Shown here: positions 62,845-64,000 of the stretch, in pieces
How the letters are laid out: each line of letters starts with the position of its first letter
Numbering within the stretch: the stretch's first letter is position 1
Assembly: GCA_900095095.1 (NCBI GenBank)
Contig: FMBT01000370.1
Location: 62,001 to 126,000, forward strand
Direction of reading: 5' to 3'
Source: Fragilariopsis cylindrus CCMP1102
Lineage: Eukaryota > Bacillariophyta > Bacillariophyceae > Bacillariales > Bacillariaceae
DNA: 64,000 nucleotides
Program-made: the position numbers and the translations under genes
The notes under the pieces: generated by a model
What the model was told of the DNA's origin: nothing
Database searches by the model: none
Seen by the model: only the letters and a program-made list of their open reading frames with translations

Positions 62845-63897
62845 ATAATATGATATTATTTATTTATTATTATTATTCAACGACAATATTACTTAACATC
62901 CTCCGCTTCAGAAATTCTTCATACTGAATAAATATTAATAATGATATTATTTTTAGAACAATTAAATTATTACATCGTTAGATAGTTTTGTGTACGTCAC
63001 CTATTCTTCTTGTTCACAGAAAAAAGCTTCAATGAGGTGTCAACATTTATCTGACCTCTAAATACATAAAAATACGCACGCGTAATTTAGCGCTAACTCA
63101 GTCTCTAATGTAAGGTAATTCTTCTTCTAGCTTTTTTGTTTCTAATGCAGTTCTCCCTACGGTAAATGCCACGTACAGAACAACCCATCTGGTTTTCTTT
63201 TTTTTCAGACGACGTGGTCCAATTCCATTGATTGGTCTGTTCTCTCCTTGCCTAACGTGGACCCGAACTGTAAATACAGTAATCCTCTCGAAGCAATCAT
63301 TACCAGTAATTTTTCTCTAAACCACACGTTCGTTTATTTGCGGGTCCGTAAGAAGCCTTTATTGTACAGTACACTAGGTTGACGTTAGTCCTGTATAACA
63401 AACGGCAACTAAAACTGGGTGTAACACTCGAATCTAAAAAGACACGCATGTGTGTGTATTTTTTTTCCACCAATTTTGTTACTAGTACCAGTTATAACCG
63501 GTATTAACAAGATCATAATTTAAGTTTTCCATCCCGTTTTTTATTTGCACTGATTATAGAGCAAATACAAGATCGAAGATAACTAACCGGGTTGATATTA
63601 TCTATATCAACGTTGAATAGGTCGTTACTGAAGGGATAGCATACTTACTATTGTCCCACGTCCATCGTTTTCCCGATTAATTTAATTCCTCTCTTTATTA
63701 AAAGATCTCTGTTTAATCATCATCGCTAATCGTGATAATATCTTATCATCAAAATAATATCATACCGTATTTTATTGAGAGACTCTTACGCTCACTCATT
63801 TCAATATAGTTCTTGATTTGTTTGTACCCAATAACAAACATTTCATTTTCTCAAGCTACTCACTGCATAATTACGACATACCTATACAGACGCTATA

Positions 63898-64000
63898 ATG
63901 AACGCTACTAATCAAGAATCTTCTACTGCTACTACTACTACCATGGGACCACCAAATAATATTGCTGTTGACATCACAACAGCATCGTCAAGAAACGTAC
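63898..64000 (+). CDS. 5' end of a gene running off the window
   Basis: ATG at 63898 opens a frame without stop to the window end, reading NATNQESSTATTTTMGPPNN then IAVDITTASSRN. Thr/Ser/Asn-rich start as in other genes here. Only 34 residues are visible and no family can be named. Confidence 0.45.
   Translation, partial: MNATNQESSTATTTTMGPPNNIAVDITTASSRNV

Larger units (their letters stand above)
61307..63897. other. 2.6-kb intergenic region with tandem repeats and hairpin
   Basis: No gene recognised. Notable sequences are the pentamer array at 62061-62156, TA microsatellite at 62320-62350 and the inverted-repeat cluster at 62697-62844. The last 100 bases are the likely promoter and 5' UTR of the gene starting at 63898. 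Confidence 0.5.

Noticed and set aside
1-64000. CRISPR array or bacterial operon structure
   Set aside because: No regularly spaced direct repeats with unique spacers; genes have spliceosomal introns and long spacers.

Overview
The window is nuclear DNA from a photosynthetic stramenopile, most likely a diatom. Genes are intron-bearing with GT-AG introns mostly of about 80-500 nt, on both strands, separated by AT-rich spacers, and the proteins carry long Gln-, Asn-, Ser- and Asp-rich tracts. Lineage pointers are a signal peptide ending in Ala-Phe as in diatom plastid presequences, secreted FAS1/Cys-rich and gametolysin-like proteins, a receiver-like protein of a type I associate with diatoms, an ionotropic glutamate receptor and a class C GPCR. 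The species cannot be fixed from the sequence alone.

Layout. 1-13 kb: a Gln-rich DPF/DPW protein, RRS1 (60S ribosome assembly), a Ser/Thr kinase, a small putative plastid protein and golgin-84. 13-26 kb: a type II membrane sulfotransferase, a secreted two-FAS1 protein, tRNA-Arg(UCU), a TspO/MBR-like membrane protein and a J-domain protein. 26-38 kb: a disordered protein with four Trp-Leu motifs, an uncertain gene remnant, then a convergent pair made of an ionotropic glutamate receptor (+) and a GABA-B-like receptor with two ligand-binding lobes (-). 39-46 kb: a pseudo-receiver protein, the mitochondrial Rieske protein and a CCCH plus RING/IBR-like zinc protein.

The most striking locus is 46.1-53.5 kb. 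Two genes lie head to head, 267 bp apart. One encodes a CobN-type cobaltochelatase large subunit (not ChlH-type), with a spliceosomal intron and a roughly 265-residue His/Asp/Glu repeat insertion. The other encodes a fused ChlI-ChlD AAA+/VWA motor protein. Together they look like a complete two-gene metal chelatase of bacterial ancestry, driven from a shared intergenic promoter in a eukaryotic nucleus. De novo B12 synthesis is known only from prokaryotes, so the true substrate is an open question.

The last 11 kb hold two low-complexity proteins, a 418-bp MITE-like element with a TATC target duplication, an M11 (gametolysin) metalloprotease, a 2.6-kb spacer with pentamer arrays and a strong hairpin, and the 5' end of a gene that runs off the window.

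A second theme is that several otherwise convincing genes have their frame interrupted by segments only 20-40 nt long that begin GT and end AG (receptor at 32.8 kb, J-protein at 24.4 kb, possibly 1.8 and 54.2 kb). They could be mini-introns or indels. Exon borders were inferred by eye from frame continuity and splice signals.
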